Below are positions 26,073 to 34,457 of a stretch of 64,000 nt of DNA, piece after piece. A program made the translations under genes and the position numbers. Source of the stretch: Streptomyces goshikiensis. Lineage in GTDB: Bacteria; Actinomycetota; Actinomycetes; Streptomycetales; Streptomycetaceae. The DNA lies in NCBI RefSeq assembly GCF_014650555.1, contig NZ_BMVE01000006.1, positions 310,001-374,000 on the forward strand. The letters are read 5' to 3'. Below the pieces are notes generated by a model that was not told the origin of the DNA, made no database searches, and worked only from the letters and a program-made list of their open reading frames with translations. Position 1 is the first letter of the stretch; the number at the start of each line of letters is the position of its first letter.

Positions 26073-28250
26073 GTGACCAACATTCCGGAGACCGGCCGCA
26101 CCCCTCGGGTGCAGATCCGGCTCGTCATCATCCAGGTGCTCGTCTTCTCGCTGCTGTTCACCCTCGGGGGGCGGCTCTGGTACCTCCAGATCCGCAACGG
26201 CGCCGAGTACTCCGACGAGGCCAAGAACAACCACGTCCAGCAGGTCGTCCAGCCCGCCGTGCGCGGCTCGATCCTGGACGCGCGCGGCGTGCCGCTCGCC
26301 GACAACGAGACCCGCCTGGTCGTCTCCGCCAGCCGCACCGAGCTGATGAAGATAAAGGACAAGGGCAAAGGCGTCCTGACCCGGCTCGCCGGGGTGCTCG
26401 ACATGAAGCCGCAGGACGTCATGGACAAGGTCCGGCTCTGCGACTCCAAGACCCCCCAGCCCTGCTGGAACGGCTCCCCGTACCAGCCCATCCCGGTCAC
26501 CGACGAGGCGACCACCCAGCAGGCCCTCCAGATCCGCGAGCGCCCCGAGGACTTCCCCGGCATCACCGCCGAGCCCACCGCTGTACGCCGCTACCCGGCC
26601 CCCGGCGGCGCCAACACCGGCCAGGTGCTCGGCTACCTCTCGCCGGTCACCGACGACGAGATCGTCAAGGCCAAGAACACCAACTCGCCGTTCCTGCGCT
26701 CCGACCAGGTGGGCCGCTTCGGACTGGAGCGCACGTATGACAAGGCGCTGCGCGGCAAGTCCGGTGTGACCCGCTACGAGGTGGACAACCTCGGCCGGGT
26801 CATCGGCGAGGCCGCCAACGACCCGGCGATCCCCGGGGCGAACCTCGTGACCAGCATCGACGCCCGCGTCCAGGGCGTCGCCGAGTTCGAGCTGAACGCG
26901 GCCATGATCGAGGCCCGCAAGCAGATCGACCGCAACACCGGCGTCCCCTACAAGGCCGACGCCGGCGCCATCGTGGTGCTGGAGTCCAAGACCGGCCGCG
27001 TCGTCGCGATGGCCTCCAACCCGACGTACGACCCGAACGTCTGGGTCGGCGGGATCTCCGGCAAGGACTACGCCAAGCTCACCGCCAAGTCCTCCAACGT
27101 CCCGCTGATGAACCGGGCGATCCAGGGCCAGGCGGCCCCGGGCTCGATCTTCAAGGTCATCCCCACCACGGCCGCCGTCAACGCCGGGTACAAGTTCGAC
27201 GGCGACTACCCCTGCCCCAGCTCGTACTCCATCGGCGGCCAGGTCTTCAAGAACTTCGAGTCCCAGGGCCACGGCTCCATCACCCTGGGCCAGGCCCTGG
27301 AGGTGTCCTGCGACACCGTCTTCTACGCCCTCGCCCACCAGCAGTGGCAGAAGGACGGCGCCCTGAAGCCGGTGAAGAACCCGGCGGACATCTTCTACAA
27401 GACGGCCCACCAGTTCGGCCTCGGCGCCGAGACCGGCGTGGACCTGCCGGGCGAGGAGAAGGGCCGCGTCCCGGACCGCCAGTGGAAGCAGCGGTTCTGG
27501 GAGGCCAACAAGGACCAGTGGTGCAAGACCGGCAAGAAGGGCGGCACCTACATCGAGCTGCTGTCCTACGAGAACTGCCTCGAAGGCAACCTCATGCGCG
27601 CCGGTGACTCCGTCAACTACTCCATCGGCCAGGGCGACACGCTCGTCACCCCGATCCAGATGGCCACCATCTACGCGGCCATCTCCAACGGCGGCACCAT
27701 GTGGAACCCGACCATCGGCAAGGCCGTCATCAGCGCCGACGGCAAGAACGTCGAGGAGATCAAGCCGCAGGCCCACGGCAAGCTGCCGATGACCTCGAAG
27801 ACCCGCGACCAGATCGACGAGGCGCTCGAAGGCGTCGCCACCCGCGGTACCGCCGCCTGGCGCTTCGGCGGCTGGCCGCAGAAGCAGATCCCGATGCACG
27901 CCAAGACCGGTACCGCCGAGGTCTACGGCAAGCAGACGACCTCCTGGTTCGCCACGTACACCGAGGACTACACGATCGTGATGACGATCTCCCAGGGTGG
28001 TACCGGCTCCGGTGCCTCCGGTCCGGCCGTGCGCAACGTCTACAACGCCATCTACGGCCTCGACATGGCCGGCAAGCAGGACCCGAAGAAGGCCCTGCTG
28101 CTCAAGCCCGAGGCGAAGCTGCCCACCATCCAGCCCGACGGCTCCATCGACGCGCCCGAGGTCAAGCCGTACGTGCCCCCGTCCCCGGAGGACTCGGCGC
28201 CGCCCGCGCTCGCCGGACCGCCCGCCCCGCCCACCGCGCGGCAGGACTGA
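26073..28250 (+). CDS. pbp2: Penicillin-binding protein 2 (class B transpeptidase)
   Basis: Peptidoglycan DD-transpeptidase working with the SEDS protein RodA. The 725-residue protein has a short cytoplasmic start, one transmembrane helix (about residues 12-34), a pedestal domain, and the transpeptidase domain with Ser358-x-x-Lys361 in PGSIFKVIP, an SCD motif near residue 412, and KTGT at 611-614. A Pro-rich tail ends the protein. GTG start with GGGGGAG nearby. The gap to mreD is 13 bases and to rodA 7, so all belong to one operon. Confidence 0.95.
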   Translation: MTNIPETGRTPRVQIRLVIIQVLVFSLLFTLGGRLWYLQIRNGAEYSDEAKNNHVQQVVQPAVRGSILDARGVPLADNETRLVVSASRTELMKIKDKGKGVLTRLAGVLDMKPQDVMDKVRLCDSKTPQPCWNGSPYQPIPVTDEATTQQALQIRERPEDFPGITAEPTAVRRYPAPGGANTGQVLGYLSPVTDDEIVKAKNTNSPFLRSDQVGRFGLERTYDKALRGKSGVTRYEVDNLGRVIGEAANDPAIPGANLVTSIDARVQGVAEFELNAAMIEARKQIDRNTGVPYKADAGAIVVLESKTGRVVAMASNPTYDPNVWVGGISGKDYAKLTAKSSNVPLMNRAIQGQAAPGSIFKVIPTTAAVNAGYKFDGDYPCPSSYSIGGQVFKNFESQGHGSITLGQALEVSCDTVFYALAHQQWQKDGALKPVKNPADIFYKTAHQFGLGAETGVDLPGEEKGRVPDRQWKQRFWEANKDQWCKTGKKGGTYIELLSYENCLEGNLMRAGDSVNYSIGQGDTLVTPIQMATIYAAISNGGTMWNPTIGKAVISADGKNVEEIKPQAHGKLPMTSKTRDQIDEALEGVATRGTAAWRFGGWPQKQIPMHAKTGTAEVYGKQTTSWFATYTEDYTIVMTISQGGTGSGASGPAVRNVYNAIYGLDMAGKQDPKKALLLKPEAKLPTIQPDGSIDAPEVKPYVPPSPEDSAPPALAGPPAPPTARQD

Positions 28251-28257
28251 GGCCCCG

Positions 28258-29457
28258 ATGCAGACCGCCAACAAGTTCTCCGTCTCCCGGTACGCGCCCC
28301 AGCGCGGGCCGGTGGCCAAGCTGACCTCCCGCGACTCGGTGCTGCGCCGGCTCGACTGGCCGATACTGCTGTCCGCGCTCGCGCTGTCCTTCATCGGCTC
28401 GATGCTCGTGTGGTCGGCGACCCGCAACCGGACCAGCCTCAACCAGGGCGACCCGTACTACTTCCTGCTGCGGCACGCCCTGAACACCGGCATCGGCCTG
28501 GTGCTGATGATCGGCACGGTCTGGCTCGGCCACCGCACGCTGCGCGGCGCCGTGCCGATCCTCTACGGGCTCTCGCTGTTGCTGATCCTCGCCGTGCTCA
28601 CCCCGCTCGGCGCCACCATCAACGGCGCCCACGCCTGGATCGTCATCGGCGGCGGCTTCTCGCTCCAGCCCTCCGAGTTCGTGAAGATCACGATCATCCT
28701 GGGCATGGCGATGCTGCTGGCGGCCCGGGTCGACGCCGGTGACCTGTCCCATCCCGACCACCGGACCGTGGTCAAGGCGCTCTGCCTGGCCGCCGCCCCG
28801 ATGGGCATCGTCATGCTGATGCCCGACCTCGGCTCGGTCATGGTCATGGTGATCATCGTGCTCGGCGTGCTGCTGGCCTCCGGCGCCTCCAACCGCTGGG
28901 TGCTCGGGCTGCTCGGCTCGGGCGCCACCGGCGCCATCCTGATCTGGCAGCTCGGCGTCCTCGACGAGTACCAGATCAACCGCTTCGCGGCCTTCGCCAA
29001 CCCCGAGCTCGACCCCGCCGGCGTCGGCTACAACACCAACCAGGCGCGCATCGCGATCGGCTCCGGCGGTCTCACCGGCTCCGGGCTGTTCAAGGGCTCC
29101 CAGACCACCGGCCAGTTCGTCCCCGAGCAGCAGACCGACTTCGTCTTCACCGTGGCGGGGGAGGAGCTGGGCTTCCTCGGGGCCGGGCTGATCCTCGTCC
29201 TGCTCGGCGTGGTGCTGTGGCGGGCCTGCCTGATCGCCCGGGAGACCACCGAGCTCTACGGGACGATCGTGGCGGCCGGGATCATCGCCTGGTTCGCCTT
29301 CCAGGCCTTCGAGAACATCGGGATGACCCTCGGCATCATGCCGGTGGCGGGGCTGCCCCTGCCGTTCGTGTCCTACGGAGGATCGTCGATGTTCGCCGTC
29401 TGGGTGGCGGTCGGACTGTTGCAGTCGATCAGGGTGCAACGTCCGATGTCGGCCTAG
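28258..29457 (+). CDS. rodA: RodA/FtsW-family peptidoglycan polymerase
   Basis: SEDS-family glycosyltransferase that polymerises lipid II, partnered with PBP2 just upstream. The 399-residue protein has about ten transmembrane helices. Conserved SEDS features include GAHAWI, LQPSEFVK, the long loop with YQINRFAAF and QARIAIGSGGLTGSG, FVFTVAGEELGF, and the terminal LPFVSYGGSSM. The Streptomyces gene at this position has been called sfr. It ends the mre operon; no clear terminator is visible before the CYTH gene. Confidence 0.94.
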   Translation: MQTANKFSVSRYAPQRGPVAKLTSRDSVLRRLDWPILLSALALSFIGSMLVWSATRNRTSLNQGDPYYFLLRHALNTGIGLVLMIGTVWLGHRTLRGAVPILYGLSLLLILAVLTPLGATINGAHAWIVIGGGFSLQPSEFVKITIILGMAMLLAARVDAGDLSHPDHRTVVKALCLAAAPMGIVMLMPDLGSVMVMVIIVLGVLLASGASNRWVLGLLGSGATGAILIWQLGVLDEYQINRFAAFANPELDPAGVGYNTNQARIAIGSGGLTGSGLFKGSQTTGQFVPEQQTDFVFTVAGEELGFLGAGLILVLLGVVLWRACLIARETTELYGTIVAAGIIAWFAFQAFENIGMTLGIMPVAGLPLPFVSYGGSSMFAVWVAVGLLQSIRVQRPMSA

Positions 29458-29526
29458 TCGTGGCCGATCCGCCGCCGAAACGGCCCCGATTCCCCGTTCA
29501 CCCCGCCGTCGTGATCCGGTGAGGAC

Positions 29527-29539
29527 TAAATTCGGTTCA
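29527..29539 (+). promoter_or_regulatory. -10 element placing the CYTH-CHAD transcript start at its ATG
   Basis: TAAATT at 29527-29532 begins exactly 12 bases before the ATG and is one of the best -10 matches in the window. No ribosome-binding site follows. Confidence 0.55.
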
Positions 29540-31068
29540 TGGCGGACACCAAGCGCGAGATCGAGCGGAAATTCGAGTTCTCCGAGAAGGCGTCGAAAGC
29601 CGCCCGGCGGGCGCTGCCGGACCTGACCGGCACGGCCGCCGTCGCGGCCGTCCGTGACGAGGGCACCGTCGACCTCGACGCCGTCTACTACGACACCCCC
29701 GACCAGCGGCTCGCCGCCGACGGCCTGACCCTGCGGCGCAGGACCGGCGGCGGCGACGCCGGCTGGCACCTCAAGATCCCCGTCTCACCCGGGGTCCGCG
29801 ACGAGGTCGCGGCGCCGCTCGGCGACACGGTGCCACCCGCCCTCGCCGCCCTGGTCCGCTCCCGGGTCCGCGGCGGCGCCCTGGAGCCCCAGGTCCGGCT
29901 GCGCTCCTCGCGCCGGGTCAGCCACCTCCTCGACGCCGACGGGGCCCTGCTCGCCGAACTGTCCACCGACACCGTCCGGGCCGAGCGCGGCGAGACCACC
30001 GCCGGCTGGACCGAGGTCGAGGTGGAACTCGCCGACGACGTCGACCCGGCGCTGCTCGACGCCGTCGAGAAGAAGTTCCGCAAGGCCGGACTCCGCGTCA
30101 GCGACGCCCCCTCGAAGCTGGCCCGCGCCCTCGCCGAGACCGGCGCCGAACCGCCCGCCCGGCCCGGGGCCGGTCCCGCCGACGGGGCTGCGGGCGCGTA
30201 CGTCCTCTCGTACCTGCGCGAACAGCTCGACGCCGTGATCGCGCACGACCCCGCCGTACGCAGGAACCTGCCCGACTCCGTCCATCAGCTGCGCGTGGCC
30301 ACCCGGCGGATGCGCAGCGCCTTCAAGACCTACCGCAAGGTGCTCGACCGGGAGGTCACCGACCCCCTCGGCGACGAGCTGCGCTGGCTCGCCGCCGAAC
30401 TCGGCGTCGACCGCGACCAGGAGGTCCTGCTCGACCGGCTCCAGACCCGGCTCGGCGAACTCCCGCGCACCCTGCTGCTCGGCCCGGTGCGCGGCCGGCT
30501 CCGGGTGTGGAACAACGCCCGCCGCTCCGGCTCCCGGCGGCGCGCCCTCGCCGCCCTGGACAGCAAGCGGTACGTGGCCCTCCTGGACGCCCTCGACGCC
30601 CTGCTCGCCGACCCGCCGCTGCTGGAGGGCGCCGACGAGCCCGCCGACAGCGTCCTGCCCAAGGCCGTGCTGCACGACCACCGGCGGCTCGCGAAGCGGA
30701 TCGCCACCGCCCTGGACCTGGAACCGGGCCACGAGCGCGACCTGGCCCTGCACGAGGCCCGCAAGGCCGCCAAACGCTCCCGCTACGCGGCGGAAGCGGC
30801 CGTACCGGCCCTCGGCAAGCCCGCGAAACGCCTGGCCGAGGCCGTGAAGAAGGTGCAGACCCTGCTCGGCGACCACCAGGACAGCGTCGTCGCCCGCGAG
30901 GCCCTGCTCGGCCTCGGCGTCCAGGCCACCGCGGCGGGGGAGTCCGCCTTCACCTGGGGCGTCGTCCACGCCCGCGAGGAGGCCCTGGCCGAGCGGCGCG
31001 AACGGGAACTCGCCGAGGTCTGGGCGGCGGCCCGCGACCCCGAGCTGCGGTCAGCCCCGCGGGGCTGA
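29539..31068 (+). CDS. CYTH and CHAD domain protein
   Basis: 509-residue fusion. The N-terminal CYTH domain starts with the signature REIERKFEF (residues 5-13) and would bind triphosphates in a beta-tunnel. From about residue 215 a CHAD domain follows, all helical, with conserved HQLRVATRRMRSAF and HEARKAAKRSRYAAE. CHAD domains bind inorganic polyphosphate and CYTH proteins include triphosphatases, so a polyphosphate-linked role is likely, but the reaction is not known. It is not obviously part of the mre operon. Confidence 0.9.
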   Translation: MADTKREIERKFEFSEKASKAARRALPDLTGTAAVAAVRDEGTVDLDAVYYDTPDQRLAADGLTLRRRTGGGDAGWHLKIPVSPGVRDEVAAPLGDTVPPALAALVRSRVRGGALEPQVRLRSSRRVSHLLDADGALLAELSTDTVRAERGETTAGWTEVEVELADDVDPALLDAVEKKFRKAGLRVSDAPSKLARALAETGAEPPARPGAGPADGAAGAYVLSYLREQLDAVIAHDPAVRRNLPDSVHQLRVATRRMRSAFKTYRKVLDREVTDPLGDELRWLAAELGVDRDQEVLLDRLQTRLGELPRTLLLGPVRGRLRVWNNARRSGSRRRALAALDSKRYVALLDALDALLADPPLLEGADEPADSVLPKAVLHDHRRLAKRIATALDLEPGHERDLALHEARKAAKRSRYAAEAAVPALGKPAKRLAEAVKKVQTLLGDHQDSVVAREALLGLGVQATAAGESAFTWGVVHAREEALAERRERELAEVWAAARDPELRSAPRG

Positions 31069-31151
31069 CCGGTGATCGACGCGGCGGGGGCCGCCCGGGC
31101 AGCGGGGTACGCTTGAGAGCTGCCCCCTGCCCGCTTCACGAAAGTCGCGTG

Positions 31152-33074
31152 ATGTCCGAGTCGGTCTTCCCACAGCTCGAAGCTCTGCTCCCGCATGTGC
31201 AGAAGCCCATCCAGTACGTCGGTGGTGAGCTCAACTCCACCGTGAAGCCGTGGGAGAGCGCGGACGTCCGCTGGGCGCTCATGTACCCGGACGCGTACGA
31301 GGTGGGCCTGCCCAACCAGGGCGTCATGATCCTGTACGAGGTGCTCAACGAACGCGAGGGCGTCCTCGCCGAGCGCACCTACAGCGTGTGGCCGGACCTG
31401 GAAGAGCTCATGCGTGAGCACAAGGTCCCGCAGTTCACCGTCGACAGCCACCGCCCGGTCGGCGACTTCGACGTGTTCGGGCTCTCCTTCTCCACCGAGC
31501 TCGGCTACACCAACATGCTCACGGCGCTCGACCTCGCGGGCATCCCGCTGGAGGCCCGCAACCGTACGGTGGACCACCCGATCGTCCTCGCGGGAGGCCA
31601 TGCGGCCTTCAACCCCGAGCCGATCGCCGAGTTCATCGACTGCGCCGTCATCGGCGACGGCGAGCAGGCCGTCCTCGACATGACCGAGATCATCCGCGCC
31701 TGGAAGGCCGAGGGCCGCCCGGGCGGGCGCGAGGAGGTCCTGCTGCGCCTCGCGAAGACCGGCGGCGTCTACGTCCCGGGCTTCTACGACGTCGAGTACC
31801 TGCCGGACGGCCGCATCGGCCGCGTCGTCCCGAACCGCTCCGGCGTGCCGTGGCGCGTGTCCAAGCACACCGTCATGGACCTCGACGAGTGGCCGTACCC
31901 CAAGCAGCCCCTGGTCCCGCTCGCCGAGACCGTCCACGAGCGCATGTCCGTGGAGATCTTCCGCGGCTGCACCCGCGGCTGCCGTTTCTGCCAGGCCGGC
32001 ATGATCACGCGCCCCGTGCGGGAGCGAAGCATCACCGGCATCGGCGAAATGGTCGAGAAGGGCCTCAAGGCGACCGGCTTCGAGGAGGTCGGCCTGCTCT
32101 CGCTGTCCTCCGCGGACCACACCGAGATCGCCGACATCGCCAAGGGCCTCGCGGACCGCTACTCGGACGACAAGGTGGGCCTGTCCCTCCCGTCGACCCG
32201 TGTGGACGCCTTCAACGTGGACCTGGCCAACGAGCTGACCCGCAACGGACGCCGCTCGGGCCTCACCTTCGCCCCCGAGGGCGGCTCCGAGCGCATGCGC
32301 AAGGTCATCAACAAGATGGTCTCGGAAGAGGACCTCATCCGCACCGTCGCCACGGCCTACGGCAACGGCTGGCGCCAGGTGAAGCTGTACTTCATGTGCG
32401 GCCTGCCCACCGAGACCGACGAGGACGTCCTCCAGATCGGCGACATGGCGGTCAACGTCATCGCCAAGGGCCGCGAGGTCTCCGGGCAGAACGACATCCG
32501 CTGCACCGTGTCCATCGGCGGGTTCGTCCCGAAGCCGCACACCCCGTTCCAGTGGGCGCCGCAGCTGTCGGCCGAGGAGACGGACGCGCGCCTGACCAAG
32601 CTGCGCGACAAGATCCGCGGCGACAAGAAGTACGGCCGCTCCATCGGCTTCCGCTACCACGACGGCAAGCCCGGCATCGTCGAGGGCCTGCTCTCGCGCG
32701 GCGACCGCCGCATCGGCGACGTCATCCGCGCCGTGTACGAGTCGGGCGGCCGCTTCGACGGCTGGCGCGAGCACTTCTCGTACGACCGCTGGATGCAGGC
32801 CGCCGAGAAGGCCCTGCCCGCGTACGGGGTGGACGTGGCCTGGTACACCACCCGCGAGCGCACCTACGAGGAGGTCCTGCCCTGGGACCACCTGGACTCC
32901 GGTCTCGACAAGGACTGGCTCTGGGAGGACTGGCAGGACGCCCTCGACGAGACCGAGGTCGACGACTGCCGCTGGACCCCCTGCTTCGACTGCGGCGTCT
33001 GCCCGCAGATGGACACGCAGATCCAGATCGGCCCGACCGGCAAGAAGCTGCTGCCGCTGTCGGTCGTGAAGTAA
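31152..33074 (+). CDS. B12-binding-like radical SAM protein (TIGR03960 type)
   Basis: 640-residue protein with a cobalamin-binding-like N-terminal domain (VGLPNQGVMILYEVLN onward) and a radical SAM domain whose cluster motif is Cys273-x3-Cys277-x2-Cys280 in CTRGCRFCQAG. EGGSERMRKVINK and GLPTETDED are typical. A C-terminal Cys-rich segment (CFDCGVCPQ) could bind a further metal or cluster. It belongs to the family usually encoded beside or fused to a DUF2344 protein, and that protein is the next gene here. Substrate unknown. GTG at 31149 is an alternative start one codon earlier. Confidence 0.9.
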   Translation: MSESVFPQLEALLPHVQKPIQYVGGELNSTVKPWESADVRWALMYPDAYEVGLPNQGVMILYEVLNEREGVLAERTYSVWPDLEELMREHKVPQFTVDSHRPVGDFDVFGLSFSTELGYTNMLTALDLAGIPLEARNRTVDHPIVLAGGHAAFNPEPIAEFIDCAVIGDGEQAVLDMTEIIRAWKAEGRPGGREEVLLRLAKTGGVYVPGFYDVEYLPDGRIGRVVPNRSGVPWRVSKHTVMDLDEWPYPKQPLVPLAETVHERMSVEIFRGCTRGCRFCQAGMITRPVRERSITGIGEMVEKGLKATGFEEVGLLSLSSADHTEIADIAKGLADRYSDDKVGLSLPSTRVDAFNVDLANELTRNGRRSGLTFAPEGGSERMRKVINKMVSEEDLIRTVATAYGNGWRQVKLYFMCGLPTETDEDVLQIGDMAVNVIAKGREVSGQNDIRCTVSIGGFVPKPHTPFQWAPQLSAEETDARLTKLRDKIRGDKKYGRSIGFRYHDGKPGIVEGLLSRGDRRIGDVIRAVYESGGRFDGWREHFSYDRWMQAAEKALPAYGVDVAWYTTRERTYEEVLPWDHLDSGLDKDWLWEDWQDALDETEVDDCRWTPCFDCGVCPQMDTQIQIGPTGKKLLPLSVVK

Positions 33075-33400
33075 CCCCCGCGCGACGAGAGGCCCCCACC
33101 CGCACAGGGTGGGGGCCTCCCGCGTTTCCCGCCCGCCCGTGCCGCGCACGGCCGGCCGGTCCGGGGCCTCCTCGTCGCCCCTCGACGTCAAGCGCGCGCC
33201 GTTCGGTACTCCCGGCGGGGAACCGACGAGGTCACGGGCGCGTACTCTGGGTAGTACGACACCCGTAGGCGACACGCCCGCCCCCGAGAGCCCCCCGCGT
33301 ACACGGCGGGGGAGAGCCGGGAGCAGGGCATGGCCTGCCGGGTCCACAGACGCTCAGGGCGACGCGCGAGCCGCGGAGCCCCGCACAAGGAGAAGAACCA
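33075..33400. other. Long leader/intergenic region before the DUF2344 gene
   Basis: 326 bases without a gene. It holds the terminator at 33090-33120, a possible promoter (TACTCT at 33243-33248), a seven-base-arm hairpin CCCCCGC/GCGGGGG at 33292-33312, and AAGGAG at 33387-33392 eight bases before a CTG start codon. Confidence 0.5.
33090..33120 (+). terminator. Intrinsic terminator after the radical SAM gene
   Basis: Perfect 13-base arms GAGGCCCCCACCC and GGGTGGGGGCCTC around GCACA, 16 bases past the stop. Confidence 0.88.
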
Positions 33401-34222
33401 CTGGGCAAGCGACAGCCCGAAGGCCCGCCTCCCGCACCGGTGGTGCAGCGCATTCGACTGCGCTACACCAAGCGCGGCCGCCTCCGGTTCACCAGCCACC
33501 GAGACTTCCAGCGTGCCTTCGAGCGGGCCCTGCGCCGCTCCGAGGTGCCCATGGCGTACTCGGCCGGCTTCACCCCGCACCCCCGGGTCTCGTACGCGAA
33601 CGCCGCGCCCACCGGCACCGGCAGCGAAGCCGAGTACCTGGAGATCGCGCTCGCCGCGCCCCGCGACCCGCACAGGCTCCGTGAGCTCCTGGACGAGTCG
33701 ATGCCGGTCGGGCTCGACATCATCGACGCCGTCGAGGCCCGTACCTCCGGGCTCGCCGAGCGCCTGACCGCCTCCGTCTGGGAGCTGCGCCTGGAAGGCG
33801 TGGAGCCCGCTGACGCCGAGCGGGCCGTGGCCGCGTTCCTGGCGGCCGAGACCGTGGAGGTCCAGCGCCGCACCAAGAACGGCATCCGGACCTTCGACAC
33901 CCGCGCGGCCGTGGTCAGCCTGGAAGCGCTTCCCGCGCAGGCTGATAGGCCGCTGGACAATGCTTGTGCGATACTGCGGCTGGTTGTTCGGCATTTGACA
34001 CCTGCCGTGCGACCCGACGACGTCCTGTCCGGTCTCCATGTCGTGGCCGACCTGGCGCCGCCGGTCCCCGCAGCGGTGACCAGGCTGGCGCAGGGGCTCT
34101 TCGACGAAGAGTCCGGCACGGTGACCGACCCGCTCGCGCCCGACCGCGAGGCTGTCACGGCCGCCCCACCCACGGCCGCCGTAGCAGCCGACGCGAAGGC
34201 GCCGGAAGGTCCCGCCGCGTAA
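33401..34222 (+). CDS. Radical-SAM-associated DUF2344 protein, probable CTG start
   Basis: 273-residue protein of the DUF2344/TIGR03936 family, found beside TIGR03960 radical SAM proteins; function unknown. The conserved start of the domain is QRIRLRYTKRGRLRFTSHRD, then SAGFTPHPR. The only ATG/GTG codons near the start (GTG 33440) leave no ribosome site and cut off GKRQPEG. A CTG at 33401 sits eight bases after a full AAGGAG and is in frame, giving (M)GKRQPEGPPPAP, which I recall from relatives that use a usual start. The tail after about residue 215 is Ala/Pro-rich. Confidence 0.85.
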   Translation: MGKRQPEGPPPAPVVQRIRLRYTKRGRLRFTSHRDFQRAFERALRRSEVPMAYSAGFTPHPRVSYANAAPTGTGSEAEYLEIALAAPRDPHRLRELLDESMPVGLDIIDAVEARTSGLAERLTASVWELRLEGVEPADAERAVAAFLAAETVEVQRRTKNGIRTFDTRAAVVSLEALPAQADRPLDNACAILRLVVRHLTPAVRPDDVLSGLHVVADLAPPVPAAVTRLAQGLFDEESGTVTDPLAPDREAVTAAPPTAAVAADAKAPEGPAA

Positions 34223-34457
34223 GGAACGTCGTTGCCGCGCCGCCCTGGCACTCGGGAGCCACCTGGGTCGGGCAGCGCAACTGACCTGAAGACTTCCGCC
34301 AGGCCGTACGGACAAGACGTACGGAACCGGCGGCCATGGACTACAGCTCCCGTGTGGCGAACGCGCCCCGGAGGCCGGTTCCGCGCTCATTACGCGAAGC
34401 CGCGCCGGACCGGATGTCAGCCGCGGCGCCCGGGAGCGTGACGGGAGAACCGCCCGC
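34223..34457. other. 5' region of the RNase E/G gene
   Basis: 235 bases between the DUF2344 gene and rne. A hairpin CCGTACG (34304-34310) / CGTACGG (34318-34324) lies in the presumed leader. RNase E genes in other bacteria are autoregulated through their leader; whether this applies here is unknown. Confidence 0.35.
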
